Positions 7,648-14,692 of a DNA stretch of 15,733 nucleotides are shown here, one piece after another; within the stretch, counting starts at the first letter, position 1; each line of letters starts with the position of its first letter. The position numbers and the translations under genes are program-made. The stretch is from Candidatus Bathyarchaeota archaeon (GTDB lineage: Archaea > Thermoproteota > Bathyarchaeia > Bathyarchaeales > DTEX01): the NCBI GenBank assembly GCA_003601695.1, contig PIYH01000020.1:1-15733 (forward strand). Direction: 5' to 3'. The notes below the pieces were generated by a model, which searched no databases, had not been told where the DNA came from, and was given only the letters and a program-made list of their open reading frames with translations.

Positions 7648-10422
7648 CTACCTCCTAAGGCTTAAAATTACTTCTTTAGCCTTTTCTATAGCCTCCTCTA
7701 CGCCTTCAATTCTTGTTCCTCCTCCCTGTGCAAAGTTAGGTCTCCCGCTTCCCCCTCCGCCAAGCTTTAAACCCATTTCTCTAGCAATTTTTCGCGCGTC
7801 TATCCCGAGCTTGAGGGCTTCCTTTCCTACATTAACGACAAGTTGAGCGTTGTTGCCCACGCAGATTAGGGCAGAGACTGCTTTTTCTTCACGTTTCACG
7901 ATCTCAGCTGATACCTTTATCAGCAGATCTACATCAGCTTCTTTAACACTTATGATTTTCGATACTAGCTTAACGCCGTTAATCTCTTCTGAGCTTGAGA
8001 GCCATTTCTCAGCTAGATATGCTGCAAGACAATTAGTTAACTTCTCTTTTTCTTTCCTGAGGCTCTTAAGCTCAGAGACGATATTATTTACTGTATGTTC
8101 TAATTTTTCCGGCGGAACATTAAGAATATCAGCAATTTGAGAAATTTTTTTCTCAGATTCTTGAATGGCGTTAACAGCGGATTCCCCAACGCTAAACACG
8201 ATTCTCTCCACACCATCTTGAATTCTCTCCGTGCGAATTATCTTTATCACCCCAATCTCCCCCGTGCTTCTACAGTGGGTTCCCCCACATGCTTCAACGT
8301 CCCAATCCTTCACCTTCACAATCCGTATCTTCCTGCCTGGAACAACTCCGCCTTGATAAATTCTAAATCCATACTTTCTCTCGGCTTCTTCTCTGGGCAT
8401 CCATACCGTTTCAACTGGACGGTTCTCCATGACAATCTTGTTCGCAAGGCTCTCAATCTTTCTAATCTCTTCAAAGCTTAATCTTTTTGGATGAGAAAAG
8501 TCGATTCTGCTTTGCTTCACGCCTTTCTGAGCGCCTGCTTGCCAGACGTGTTCTCCCAGTATTCGCCTAGCTGCACCCATGATGATGTGGGTAGCTGTAT
8601 GGCTTCTCATTAAGCTAATCCTTCGCTTCCAGTCAATTATACCCCTAACTTCATCTCCTTCCTCTGGAACGGCTCCCTCAAGGAAGTGGACGATAACTCC
8701 ACCTACCTTCTGAACGTCCTCCACCTTGGATTGTACTCTGCTAAATTCGAGCAAACCTTGATCCGCTGGTTGCCCGCCGCCTTCTGGATAGAACGCCGTT
8801 TTATCCAGCACAACGCGATTTCCGGAAACTCTAAGAACCTTAGCCTTAAACTCCTTCATATATGCATCTTCGTAATAGATCTTTCTGGTTTCCGGCAAGT
8901 CGGAGAATTCATCTTTGATATCTCTTATTCCTTCAGTTACCGGTGATCTTTCCTTCTTAGGCGCAGCTATATGTCTCTCAGCTACATAGCCGTAGAAGTT
9001 TTCGGGAATACGGATCTTTATACCTTCCCCTTCAGCTATCTCGCCTACAACCTCTGGAGTCAAGCCATGGGAGTCGTAAAGATTAACAAGATCCTCTAGT
9101 GGAATCTCTGAAACTCCTTTACTCTTATGCTCTCTAATCATTCTTTGAACAAGGCTACGTCCCCTCGACAATGTCTCATCATACTTTTCCTTCTCTATTG
9201 ATAGGAGATCCATAACCTCGCCATGCATCTCTTTAAGATGCGGGAAATCTCTAGACCAGAATGAGATCTGCATCTCGACTATATCAAAAAGTCTATTCTC
9301 GATCGAAAGGTTTCTAAGAAGCCTACATGTTCTCCTTATAAGAAGCCTAGTTAAGTATCCTTCACGTACATTTGATGGAACAACACCTTCTGCGAGTAGA
9401 AACGTTAAGCACTTTGTATGGTCTGCTACCGCATAGACATCTACGAGTGGATCTATCATCCTACTGAGCTCTTGAGCATCAACACCAACCCTTTGCGCTA
9501 CTTTTCTCCAGTTCTCCATGCGACTTGAAGTTTTTGAGATTGCTACCCGACCGGAGACTCTGGAGATATCGGCGAGAAGTTTTTCATCAGGAACTTCAAT
9601 ACCCGCCATTGCTTTAATCTTTTCTAGCAGATCTCCATAGATAGCTTCAAATCCACTTATGCACCCCTGAGAAAGCCAAGTGAATCTTTCTATTCCATAC
9701 CCCGTATCAACCGTTCTTATCGGGAGCTCAATGAACTTTCCATCAACAACCTTATACTTCATGAAGACAAGTGTTGCAACTTCTAATCCGCGTATTATGC
9801 TCTCGACATCCGGCCCCGCATTTCCGCCTCCGGACCATATTCCTTCCTTATATACTACTTCTTCATCTTTGATCCCCAGAACTTTAGTTACGAATTCATG
9901 ATGGAATCGAATGGTTTCATCCTTCCAATAAACTTGTTTTTCCGGATAATTAAATGCATGATGTCCACCCATCTCGAAGATCGTCAAGTGGCGCCCAAAT
10001 GTAGATCCTACACTCTCTATATCGGGAAACCTGACACATGGCTGAACTATAACAAGAGGATTTGCCGGAGGGGGAATTATTCCTTCGGTAACATAGGGCT
10101 GGAAGTCTATTATGCTTGCATTTGTGAAGTAAAGGTCATCCCTCCATCGTGCTACCAGCAAATAAGGCTTTATCCGTTCATGACCTTTCCTCTCAAAAAA
10201 GGAAAGAAAGGATTCTCTCATCTCGCTTAAAGTATATTTTCGACTCGTTGGAGGATTATTGATAAAGGTATAATCCGCACATCCATAAGTTGTGGATTCG
10301 CCGCATAGTCTTTGATCCGGATTAACCGTCCAGAAATATTCTCCACATCGGGGACATCGCTTCCTAACGTAGCCATACTCGTCGAAGAATGGTAAGTGAT
10401 ACTCCTTCTCGGAGAAGCCCAT
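7648..10422 (-). CDS. alaS: Alanyl-tRNA synthetase, archaeal type
   Basis: Class II synthetase that charges tRNA-Ala and hydrolyses mischarged Ser/Gly-tRNA-Ala. The 924-residue protein opens with an archaeal-specific Cys cluster (C23, C26, C40, C48), followed by the class II catalytic core (about 60-300) and tRNA-recognition domain. The editing domain has HTATH (about 605) and CGGTHC (about 714), together the zinc site. A coiled segment and a C-Ala domain with GGGGSGRPNFAQGGG near the end complete it. The start is ATG 10422, preceded by GGAGATGA with about 9 nt spacing. It ends in TAG, 5 nt before leuS. Upstream are 131 nt and then the L12 gene on the same strand; that gap holds TATA-like boxes and a short palindrome, so it may be regulated separately from L12. 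Confidence 0.97.
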   Translation of the reverse strand: MGFSEKEYHLPFFDEYGYVRKRCPRCGEYFWTVNPDQRLCGESTTYGCADYTFINNPPTSRKYTLSEMRESFLSFFERKGHERIKPYLLVARWRDDLYFTNASIIDFQPYVTEGIIPPPANPLVIVQPCVRFPDIESVGSTFGRHLTIFEMGGHHAFNYPEKQVYWKDETIRFHHEFVTKVLGIKDEEVVYKEGIWSGGGNAGPDVESIIRGLEVATLVFMKYKVVDGKFIELPIRTVDTGYGIERFTWLSQGCISGFEAIYGDLLEKIKAMAGIEVPDEKLLADISRVSGRVAISKTSSRMENWRKVAQRVGVDAQELSRMIDPLVDVYAVADHTKCLTFLLAEGVVPSNVREGYLTRLLIRRTCRLLRNLSIENRLFDIVEMQISFWSRDFPHLKEMHGEVMDLLSIEKEKYDETLSRGRSLVQRMIREHKSKGVSEIPLEDLVNLYDSHGLTPEVVGEIAEGEGIKIRIPENFYGYVAERHIAAPKKERSPVTEGIRDIKDEFSDLPETRKIYYEDAYMKEFKAKVLRVSGNRVVLDKTAFYPEGGGQPADQGLLEFSRVQSKVEDVQKVGGVIVHFLEGAVPEEGDEVRGIIDWKRRISLMRSHTATHIIMGAARRILGEHVWQAGAQKGVKQSRIDFSHPKRLSFEEIRKIESLANKIVMENRPVETVWMPREEAERKYGFRIYQGGVVPGRKIRIVKVKDWDVEACGGTHCRSTGEIGVIKIIRTERIQDGVERIVFSVGESAVNAIQESEKKISQIADILNVPPEKLEHTVNNIVSELKSLRKEKEKLTNCLAAYLAEKWLSSSEEINGVKLVSKIISVKEADVDLLIKVSAEIVKREEKAVSALICVGNNAQLVVNVGKEALKLGIDARKIAREMGLKLGGGGSGRPNFAQGGGTRIEGVEEAIEKAKEVILSLRR

Positions 10423-10459
10423 CTATTTCATCTCCGATAAGAGGAAATCCAAGTAGAAG

Positions 10460-10473
10460 GTTGCGATTGCAAC
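10460..10473 (-). repeat. Inverted repeat in the alaS leader
   Basis: The minus strand reads GTTGC-AATC-GCAAC, a perfect 5-bp stem with a 4-base loop, 37-50 nt before the alaS start. Depending on which TATA box is used it lies at the very 5' end of the mRNA or between the TATA box and the initiation site. It could be an operator, a leader hairpin or chance. Confidence 0.4.
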
Positions 10474-10503
10474 TTAATAAATATGTCATGCATGCCTTTT
10501 AAA
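10473..10503 (-). promoter_or_regulatory. Probable alaS-leuS promoter region with two TATA-like boxes
   Basis: The minus strand has TTTAAAAGG (10495-10503) and ATATTTATTAAG (10473-10484) in the gap between L12 and alaS. They predict initiation near 10473 and 10452 respectively. Which is used cannot be decided by eye. Confidence 0.4.
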
Positions 10504-10553
10504 TGTATAAATAAGGGAATAGAGTCATCTCTAACCTTCTGAAGATTAATGAT

Positions 10554-10868
10554 TTAGCCGAAGAGTGCTCCAAGCCCCTCAAGGGCCTCTTCCTCTTTCT
10601 TCTCTTCCTCTTCTTTCTTCTCTTCCTCTTTCTTCTCTTCAGCGACGGGAGCTGCCTCTGTAGACATAGCCGCTGGAGCTGCAGCTAAAACTGTTGGAGC
10701 TGACTTTATGGCTTCATCAATATCAACTTCAGATAGCGCTGCTACGAGAGCTTTTACTCTGGATGGATCCGTCTGTATCCCTGCTGCGTCAAGCACCTTG
10801 GTCACGTTTTCTTCATCTATAGGTTTACCAGCTCGATGTAACAATAGAGCTGCGTAAATGTACTCCAT
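10554..10868 (-). CDS. rpl12: 50S ribosomal protein L12 (P1-type stalk protein)
   Basis: Acidic stalk protein that dimerises on L10 and recruits elongation-factor GTPases. The 104-residue protein has the P1 N-terminal dimerisation helices (MEYIYAALLLHRAGKPIDEENV), an Ala-rich hinge, a Lys/Glu run, and the factor-binding tail ending LEGLGALFG. I chose ATG 10868 over the TTG immediately before it, because GGTGA lies 7 nt ahead of the ATG. The Lys/Glu hinge is coded by an imperfect 33-nt repeat. Archaeal L12 usually follows L10 in one operon; here it is on the opposite strand, upstream of secE-nusG-L11-L1-L10 and heading towards alaS. Expression must therefore be coordinated with L10 through the divergent region or in trans. 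Confidence 0.96.
   Translation of the reverse strand: MEYIYAALLLHRAGKPIDEENVTKVLDAAGIQTDPSRVKALVAALSEVDIDEAIKSAPTVLAAAPAAMSTEAAPVAEEKKEEEKKEEEEKKEEEALEGLGALFG
10587..10640 (-). repeat. 33-nt period repeat in the L12 charged hinge
   Basis: A 21-base pyrimidine-rich stretch (plus strand) at 10587-10607 recurs exactly at 10620-10640, a period of 33 nt or 11 codons. It encodes the Lys/Glu hinge. In-frame slippage would change hinge length without breaking the protein. Confidence 0.7.
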
Positions 10869-10930
10869 CAATTCTCACCTTCTATCGTCTTTAATGTTAT
10901 ATTCATCTCTTTCGAAGATTGAAAATCTCA

Positions 10931-10938
10931 TACTTAAA
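10931..10938 (-). promoter_or_regulatory. Probable TATA element for rpl12
   Basis: The minus strand reads TTTAAGTA, giving initiation near 10909 and a leader of about 41 nt. A closer AT-rich ATATAACATT (about 10894-10903) is an alternative that would give a very short leader. Both lie in the 214-bp region shared with the divergent secE operon. Confidence 0.35.
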
Positions 10939-11024
10939 TCTGTCGGAAATATATCTCGGATGAGTATCACCTCATGACGAGGCTCTCTAATAGAGATACA
11001 AGGGAAAGTTTAAGAAGGTATATT

Positions 11025-11033
11025 CTTATATAG
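11025..11033 (+). promoter_or_regulatory. Probable TATA element for the secE-nusG-L11-L1-L10 operon
   Basis: CTTATATAG lies about 50-58 nt before the secE start, predicting initiation near 11055 and a leader of 25-30 nt. It is the best TATA-like match on the plus strand in the divergent region. Confidence 0.5.
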
Positions 11034-11082
11034 AAGACCTTCATCCTTTTGTTTGACCTAAAAGAACAAGAGAGATGAGGCT

Positions 11083-11262
11083 TTGGGACTCATAGCATTC
11101 ATTCAGTCATGCTTAAGATTACTCCGGCTTGCACGTAAACCTAGCGGAACAGAGTTGCGGAGAATGATAAAGATATGCTCAGCTGGAATGATACTGGTGG
11201 GTCTCATAGGATACACTATACACCTCATTTCATCCTTCATTAAAATAGCGTTTCCGGCATAA
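11083..11262 (+). CDS. secE: Preprotein translocase subunit SecE (Sec61-gamma type)
   Basis: Single-spanning subunit that clamps the SecY channel in the cytoplasmic membrane. The short frame encodes 59 residues: an amphipathic helix with SCLRLLRLARKPSGTELRRM, then one hydrophobic segment, roughly AGMILVGLIGYTIHLISSF, ending at TAA 11260-11262. That layout (surface helix, ARKP turn, one transmembrane helix) and its place directly ahead of nusG are the standard archaeal arrangement. The start is uncertain. An in-frame stop at 11059-11061 leaves no ATG or GTG, only TTG at 11083, and the GAGG at 11077-11080 sits only 2 nt from it. An ATA start at 11092, about 11 nt from that motif, is an alternative. 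Its small size makes it easy to miss in automatic annotation. Confidence 0.85.
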   Translation: MGLIAFIQSCLRLLRLARKPSGTELRRMIKICSAGMILVGLIGYTIHLISSFIKIAFPA

Positions 11263-11273
11263 AGTGAATGAAA

Positions 11274-11756
11274 ATGAACAAGAATAAACAATCTACGATA
11301 ATCTTCGCTGTAAGAACAACCGCGGGGCAAGAGAGAAACGTCTCTAAATTAATTGCTGGAAGAGCTGAGGCTAATAAGATACCAATCAAGGCGATCCTTG
11401 TGCCAGACTCTCTCAAAGGATACATATTTATCGAAGCTGAAGGGCCACACATAGTTGAGCAAGCTATCTCCGGAATAAAACATGTTAAATCAAGAGTTCC
11501 TGGACTAGTCTCCTTTGAAGAGATAGAAAAATACATAGTCATTAAACCCGTTATTGAGGAACTTAACGTCGACGATCTTGTTGAGGTGATTGGAGGACCA
11601 TTCAAAGGGATGAGGGCAAAGATAACGAATATTGATAGAGCTAAAGAAGAAGTTACGATAGAGCTTTTAGAAGCTTCTTTTACTCTTCCGGTCACCGTTC
11701 ATGCTGATTACTTAAAACTAGTCAAGAAAGGTGAAGAATCCGAGGAGGGAACTTAA
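11274..11756 (+). CDS. spt5: Transcription elongation factor Spt5 (archaeal NusG)
   Basis: Processivity factor that binds the RNA polymerase clamp together with Spt4. The ~160-residue protein has an NGN domain (FAVRTTAGQERNVSKLIAGR at the start, YIFIEAEGPHIVEQAI in the middle) and a single KOW domain (DLVEVIGGPFKGMRAKI, about 105-121), the normal archaeal composition. Two in-frame ATGs exist, 11268 and 11274. AAGTGA ends immediately before the first but 6 nt before the second, so I prefer 11274; the choice changes two residues. It begins about 11 nt after the secE stop and ends 2 nt before L11, so these genes form one operon. The gene contains the L11 Shine-Dalgarno (GGAGG, 11744-11748). Confidence 0.95.
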   Translation: MNKNKQSTIIFAVRTTAGQERNVSKLIAGRAEANKIPIKAILVPDSLKGYIFIEAEGPHIVEQAISGIKHVKSRVPGLVSFEEIEKYIVIKPVIEELNVDDLVEVIGGPFKGMRAKITNIDRAKEEVTIELLEASFTLPVTVHADYLKLVKKGEESEEGT

Positions 11757-11758
11757 TA

Positions 11759-12250
11759 ATGGGTGAGAAGAAAGTCGTTGAGGCACTGATAAATGGTGGT
11801 CAAGCAACCGCTGGACCGCCTTTAGGCCCAGCTCTTGGACCTCTCGGAGTCAATGTTCTCGCTGTAGTGAACAAAATAAATGAGCTAACCTCAGAATACG
11901 CTGGAATGAGAGTTCCAGTTAAGATAATTGTTGATGTTGACGCAAAGGAGTTTGAAGTAGAGGTTGGTATGCCTACAACCTCCGCCTTAATCGTTAAAGA
12001 AGCCGGAATACAGAAAGGATCAGGTAAGCCAAGTGAAGAAACCGCTGGAAACCTAACATTTGAACAAATAGTGAAGATAGCTAAGGTCAAGATGCCTAGT
12101 CTCCTAGCTAAGGATCTAAAAGCCGCAGTTAAGGAGATTGTGGGAACATGTGTAAGTATGGGAGTGACTATAGACAATAAAAATCCAAAGACCGTGCTAG
12201 AGGAGATAAATGAAGGAAAATATGATGACGTAATAAAGGCGGGTGAATAA
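11759..12250 (+). CDS. rpl11: 50S ribosomal protein L11 (uL11)
   Basis: GTPase-centre protein at the stalk base that binds 23S rRNA helices 43/44. The 163 residues show the proline-rich N-terminal switch region GGQATAGPPLGPALGPLGVN (14-33) and the C-terminal rRNA-binding region ending with GTCVSMGVTIDNKNPKTV. The ATG at 11759 begins 2 nt after the nusG stop and has GGAGG with 10 nt spacing. Length is typical for archaea. It is followed by a 51-nt spacer before L1 that contains short inverted repeats. Confidence 0.97.
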   Translation: MGEKKVVEALINGGQATAGPPLGPALGPLGVNVLAVVNKINELTSEYAGMRVPVKIIVDVDAKEFEVEVGMPTTSALIVKEAGIQKGSGKPSEETAGNLTFEQIVKIAKVKMPSLLAKDLKAAVKEIVGTCVSMGVTIDNKNPKTVLEEINEGKYDDVIKAGE

Positions 12251-12263
12251 TAATCTTTTTATC

Positions 12264-12293
12264 GGAGGCTAATAATTTCCTCACGGTTCGAGG
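12264..12293 (+). promoter_or_regulatory. Short, mutually exclusive hairpins ahead of the L1 gene
   Basis: In the L11-L1 spacer, CCTC (12279-12282) can pair with GAGG upstream (12265-12268) or with GAGG downstream (12290-12293). The downstream GAGG is the best Shine-Dalgarno for L1, with 8 nt spacing to ATG 12302. Pairing one way would hide the ribosome site and pairing the other way would free it. The stems are only 4 bp, so this is suggestive at most. Confidence 0.25.
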
Positions 12294-12301
12294 CTGAGAG
12301 G

Positions 12302-12955
12302 ATGTCGGTAGAGATAGGCGATATTAAGTCGGCGCTTAAAGAGATGAGAGAGAAGGCTAAGAAGAGAAATTTCACTCAATCAGTAGAGCTGATCATCAAC
12401 TTACGCGACGTAGATGTTAAGAAGCCAGAGAATAGAATACAAGAAAGCATTGAGCTTCCGCATGCCCTTGATAAGAAAGTAGAAATCTGCGTGATAGCCG
12501 ACGGCGATATGGCTCTTCAGGCCAGAAGAGCTGGCGCCGACCTAGTTCTTGAATCCGCAGATGTTGAGGGATTAATGAACAATAAAAAGAGACAAAGAGA
12601 ACTCGCTAAGCGCGTAGATTCATTCATAGCGGCGGCTCCTCTTATGCCTCTTGTTGGAAGGGTATTCGGGCCGATACTTGGTCCAAGAGGAAAGATGCCT
12701 ACCCCCGTTCCTCCGACAGCGGATATAAAGGAGATCATTGAGAGAAGCAGAAGAATTATTCGAGTTAGAGCGAGAGACCAGCCTGTGATCCATTGTAGAG
12801 TAGGGACGGAAAGCATGTCTGACGGCGAGATCGCCGAGAATATTCAAACGGTAATAAGGAGAATTGCTGGGAAACTTCGGAGAGGCATAAAAAATATCGA
12901 TTCGATTTATGTGAAGATGACCATGGGGTCTCCCGTGAAGATCAATATTAAATAA
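12302..12955 (+). CDS. rpl1: 50S ribosomal protein L1 (uL1)
   Basis: L1-stalk protein that moves deacylated tRNA from the E site; in bacteria and in methanogens it also represses translation of its own operon mRNA. The 217-residue protein has domain I split by domain II, as in the family. Motifs include FTQSVELIINLRDVDVKKPE (about 24-43), the FGPILGPRGKMPTPVPPTAD block (about 120-139) and a C-terminal KMTMGSPVKINIK. The start is ATG 12302 with GAGG 8 nt ahead; a second purine run, GAGAGG, abuts the ATG. L10 follows after 11 nt. Autogenous control is plausible from family knowledge. I could not identify a confident copy of the 23S L1-binding site in the mRNA. Confidence 0.96.
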   Translation: MSVEIGDIKSALKEMREKAKKRNFTQSVELIINLRDVDVKKPENRIQESIELPHALDKKVEICVIADGDMALQARRAGADLVLESADVEGLMNNKKRQRELAKRVDSFIAAAPLMPLVGRVFGPILGPRGKMPTPVPPTADIKEIIERSRRIIRVRARDQPVIHCRVGTESMSDGEIAENIQTVIRRIAGKLRRGIKNIDSIYVKMTMGSPVKINIK

Positions 12956-12966
12956 GGTGTATTAGA

Positions 12967-13812
12967 TTGCAGAGGCAATCATTAACTCAAAAAGCTAAGA
13001 TGGTTGAGGAGGTAAAGGATCTTTTAAAGAGATACAGAGTCATAGGCATCGCAAGCCTTCATAAGGTTAGAGCATTCCAGCTCCAAGAACTTAAGAAGAA
13101 GCTTAAGGGAACAGCCTATATGAAAGTGGTTAAGAACGCAGTTATGAAGAGAGCTATCTCAGAGCTTGGTATCCCCGAGATGGATGGCCTTACCAAGTAT
13201 CTTCGAGACTCTAATATTTTCCTCTTTACGGATATAAATCCTTTCAAGCTTGTATTAATACTGGAAAAAAGCAAAGTTAAAGGATTTGCGAAGGCCGGAG
13301 ATGTAGCCGCCGAAGATATAATTATACCTGCTGGAAATACGGGATTATCTCCAGGGCCAATTATTAGCCAGCTTAGCTCCGTTGGTATACCTACGCGGAT
13401 AGAATCCGGCAGCGTATGGGTCGGTAAAGATACTGTTGTCGCCAGAAAAGGAGAGGTTATATCTCAGAGCTTAGCTGCCGTTCTTTCGAAGCTTGGTGTA
13501 AAAGCGATTGAAGCCGGGTTATCACTCAAAGTAATCTATGATGATGGGGTGATAATTCCTGAAGAAAAACTTGCCATAAACCTTGAAGAGTATGAAGATA
13601 AGATAAGCGAAGCATGTATGCAAGCGCTTAACCTATCGCTAAATGCAGCTTACCCATCTACGGAGAATATTCGGATACTTCTCCAGATCGCATTTTCAGA
13701 AGCATATGGGCTTGCGTTGAACGCATCCATACCATCGCCACAAGTAATAGGGGAACTAATAAGGAAAGCACACTTTGAAGCTCTAGCATTATCTTCAAAG
13801 ATACAGAGCTAA
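12967..13812 (+). CDS. rpl10: 50S ribosomal protein L10 (P0-type), lacking the acidic C-terminal tail
   Basis: Stalk-base protein that anchors to 23S rRNA with L11 and carries L12 dimers. The 281 residues contain the P0 core (TQKAKMVEEVKDLLKRYRV at the N-terminus; AGNTGLSPGPIISQLSSVGI in the middle, typical of the P0 insertion region). The C-terminal helical spine has repeated Ala/Leu-rich blocks that bind L12 (LNLSLNAAYPSTENI, AFSEAYGLALNASIPSPQVI, AHFEALALSSK). The protein ends there: no Glu-rich hinge and no GLGxLFG tail, which many archaeal and eukaryotic P0 proteins carry. The start is TTG 12967, supported by AGGTG with 7 nt spacing; the first ATG, 11 codons in, would cut conserved residues. 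It is last in the operon and converges with dtdA after 18 nt. Confidence 0.94.
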   Translation: MQRQSLTQKAKMVEEVKDLLKRYRVIGIASLHKVRAFQLQELKKKLKGTAYMKVVKNAVMKRAISELGIPEMDGLTKYLRDSNIFLFTDINPFKLVLILEKSKVKGFAKAGDVAAEDIIIPAGNTGLSPGPIISQLSSVGIPTRIESGSVWVGKDTVVARKGEVISQSLAAVLSKLGVKAIEAGLSLKVIYDDGVIIPEEKLAINLEEYEDKISEACMQALNLSLNAAYPSTENIRILLQIAFSEAYGLALNASIPSPQVIGELIRKAHFEALALSSKIQS

Positions 13813-13830
13813 TTTTGCCCTTCTATCATC

Positions 13831-14649
13831 TTATATCTTCTCGTATTCTAATTTGATCTTATGTAAATCTTCTAAGAGACGCTTCTTCTCCTTTCCCTTT
13901 ATACCTTTCCAGTCTAGAATGGCCTTCTGAATAGGCTCAACTGTTCTTTCTACGCACTGTCTCAGCATCTCCTCATTTAATGCTTCAATAGCATGCTTCG
14001 GAATGATATGGCCAAAAGCAAGCTCTGTTTCCAGCGCTTTTCGAGTAAATTTCATGTTATAATGTGGGCCTCCTATTCCAAGAACAGCCGGATAAATTCT
14101 CTTTGTTGAAGCAGCTGCTAGGGCTCCCCTCGCAACGGCGTCTGCTGCTTCAGAATCTCTCCATTGTGAAGGTGAGCTGCCGAGCTCAGCGAACATTACT
14201 GGAAGATCAAGTGATGGGCCATGATGAGTACATTCGTAGGAGACCTCATATTTTAGATCCATTTCTTCTTGAGCCTTTTTCATCTCTATTAGTGCCTCTT
14301 TCATAGCGCTTGCATGAGAAATAGAGACTTTACGAGGAAGTCCTCCTAGAAGAGCTTCACTTATGTTTCCAGGCGTATGAACAGAGAGGGTAGGTATACC
14401 GCTTTTGCTCTTATGTCTAGATATGAAAATTATAAGTCTGGATTCTCTGGGAAATGGAACATTCTGAGTATATACTGTTTCTCGATTAATGAATACAAGC
14501 TTAACATTTTCTCCAAGGAATGATTCTCTTGAATAAACAGGATTGCCCATGAATTCTTCCGATATCTTCCTAAAGTCATGCCTTTCGATTAGTTGCTCCG
14601 CGATATTTAAGGAGGCTTCATCCTTTTTCGAAGATACTATGAGGATCAA
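13831..14649 (-). CDS. dtdA: D-aminoacyl-tRNA deacylase, DtdA/DTD2 type
   Basis: Hydrolyses D-aminoacyl-tRNAs (classically D-Tyr-tRNA) and so recycles tRNA; this is the archaeal and plant enzyme, unrelated to bacterial DTD. The 272 residues show its signature blocks: SRHKSKSGIPTLSVHTPGN (77-95), ECTHHGPS (139-146), GIGGPHYNMKFT (191-202) and GHIIPK (213-218). Full length and unbroken. The start is TTG 14649, the only reasonable initiation codon near the conserved N-terminus MILIVSS; the Shine-Dalgarno is weak. It lies 43 nt downstream of the second RAM-domain gene on the same strand, with a T-run in between. It is therefore either read through or separately initiated. It converges with the L10 gene. 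Confidence 0.93.
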   Translation of the reverse strand: MILIVSSKKDEASLNIAEQLIERHDFRKISEEFMGNPVYSRESFLGENVKLVFINRETVYTQNVPFPRESRLIIFISRHKSKSGIPTLSVHTPGNISEALLGGLPRKVSISHASAMKEALIEMKKAQEEMDLKYEVSYECTHHGPSLDLPVMFAELGSSPSQWRDSEAADAVARGALAAASTKRIYPAVLGIGGPHYNMKFTRKALETELAFGHIIPKHAIEALNEEMLRQCVERTVEPIQKAILDWKGIKGKEKKRLLEDLHKIKLEYEKI

Positions 14650-14677
14650 CGTGCAACGTCCCAGACGAAGAAATCAG

Positions 14678-14684
14678 AAAAAAA
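14678..14684 (-). terminator. Possible T-run terminator after the tandem RAM genes
   Basis: The minus strand has seven consecutive T residues starting 9 nt past the stop of the downstream RAM gene. Archaeal termination often uses T-runs without a hairpin. dtdA begins only about 30 nt further, so termination may be partial. Confidence 0.4.
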
Positions 14685-14692
14685 GGGTTATT

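Noticed and set aside
10869..11082. A hidden RNA gene or small protein in the divergent L12/secE region
   Set aside because: Only promoter-like boxes, small imperfect inverted repeats and stop-rich frames are visible; nothing is foldable or codable with confidence by eye.
11240..11695. Minus-strand 151-codon open frame opposite nusG
   Set aside because: It lies antisense to a well-supported Spt5 gene, has low-complexity Ser/Leu composition and no recognisable motif; it is a shadow.
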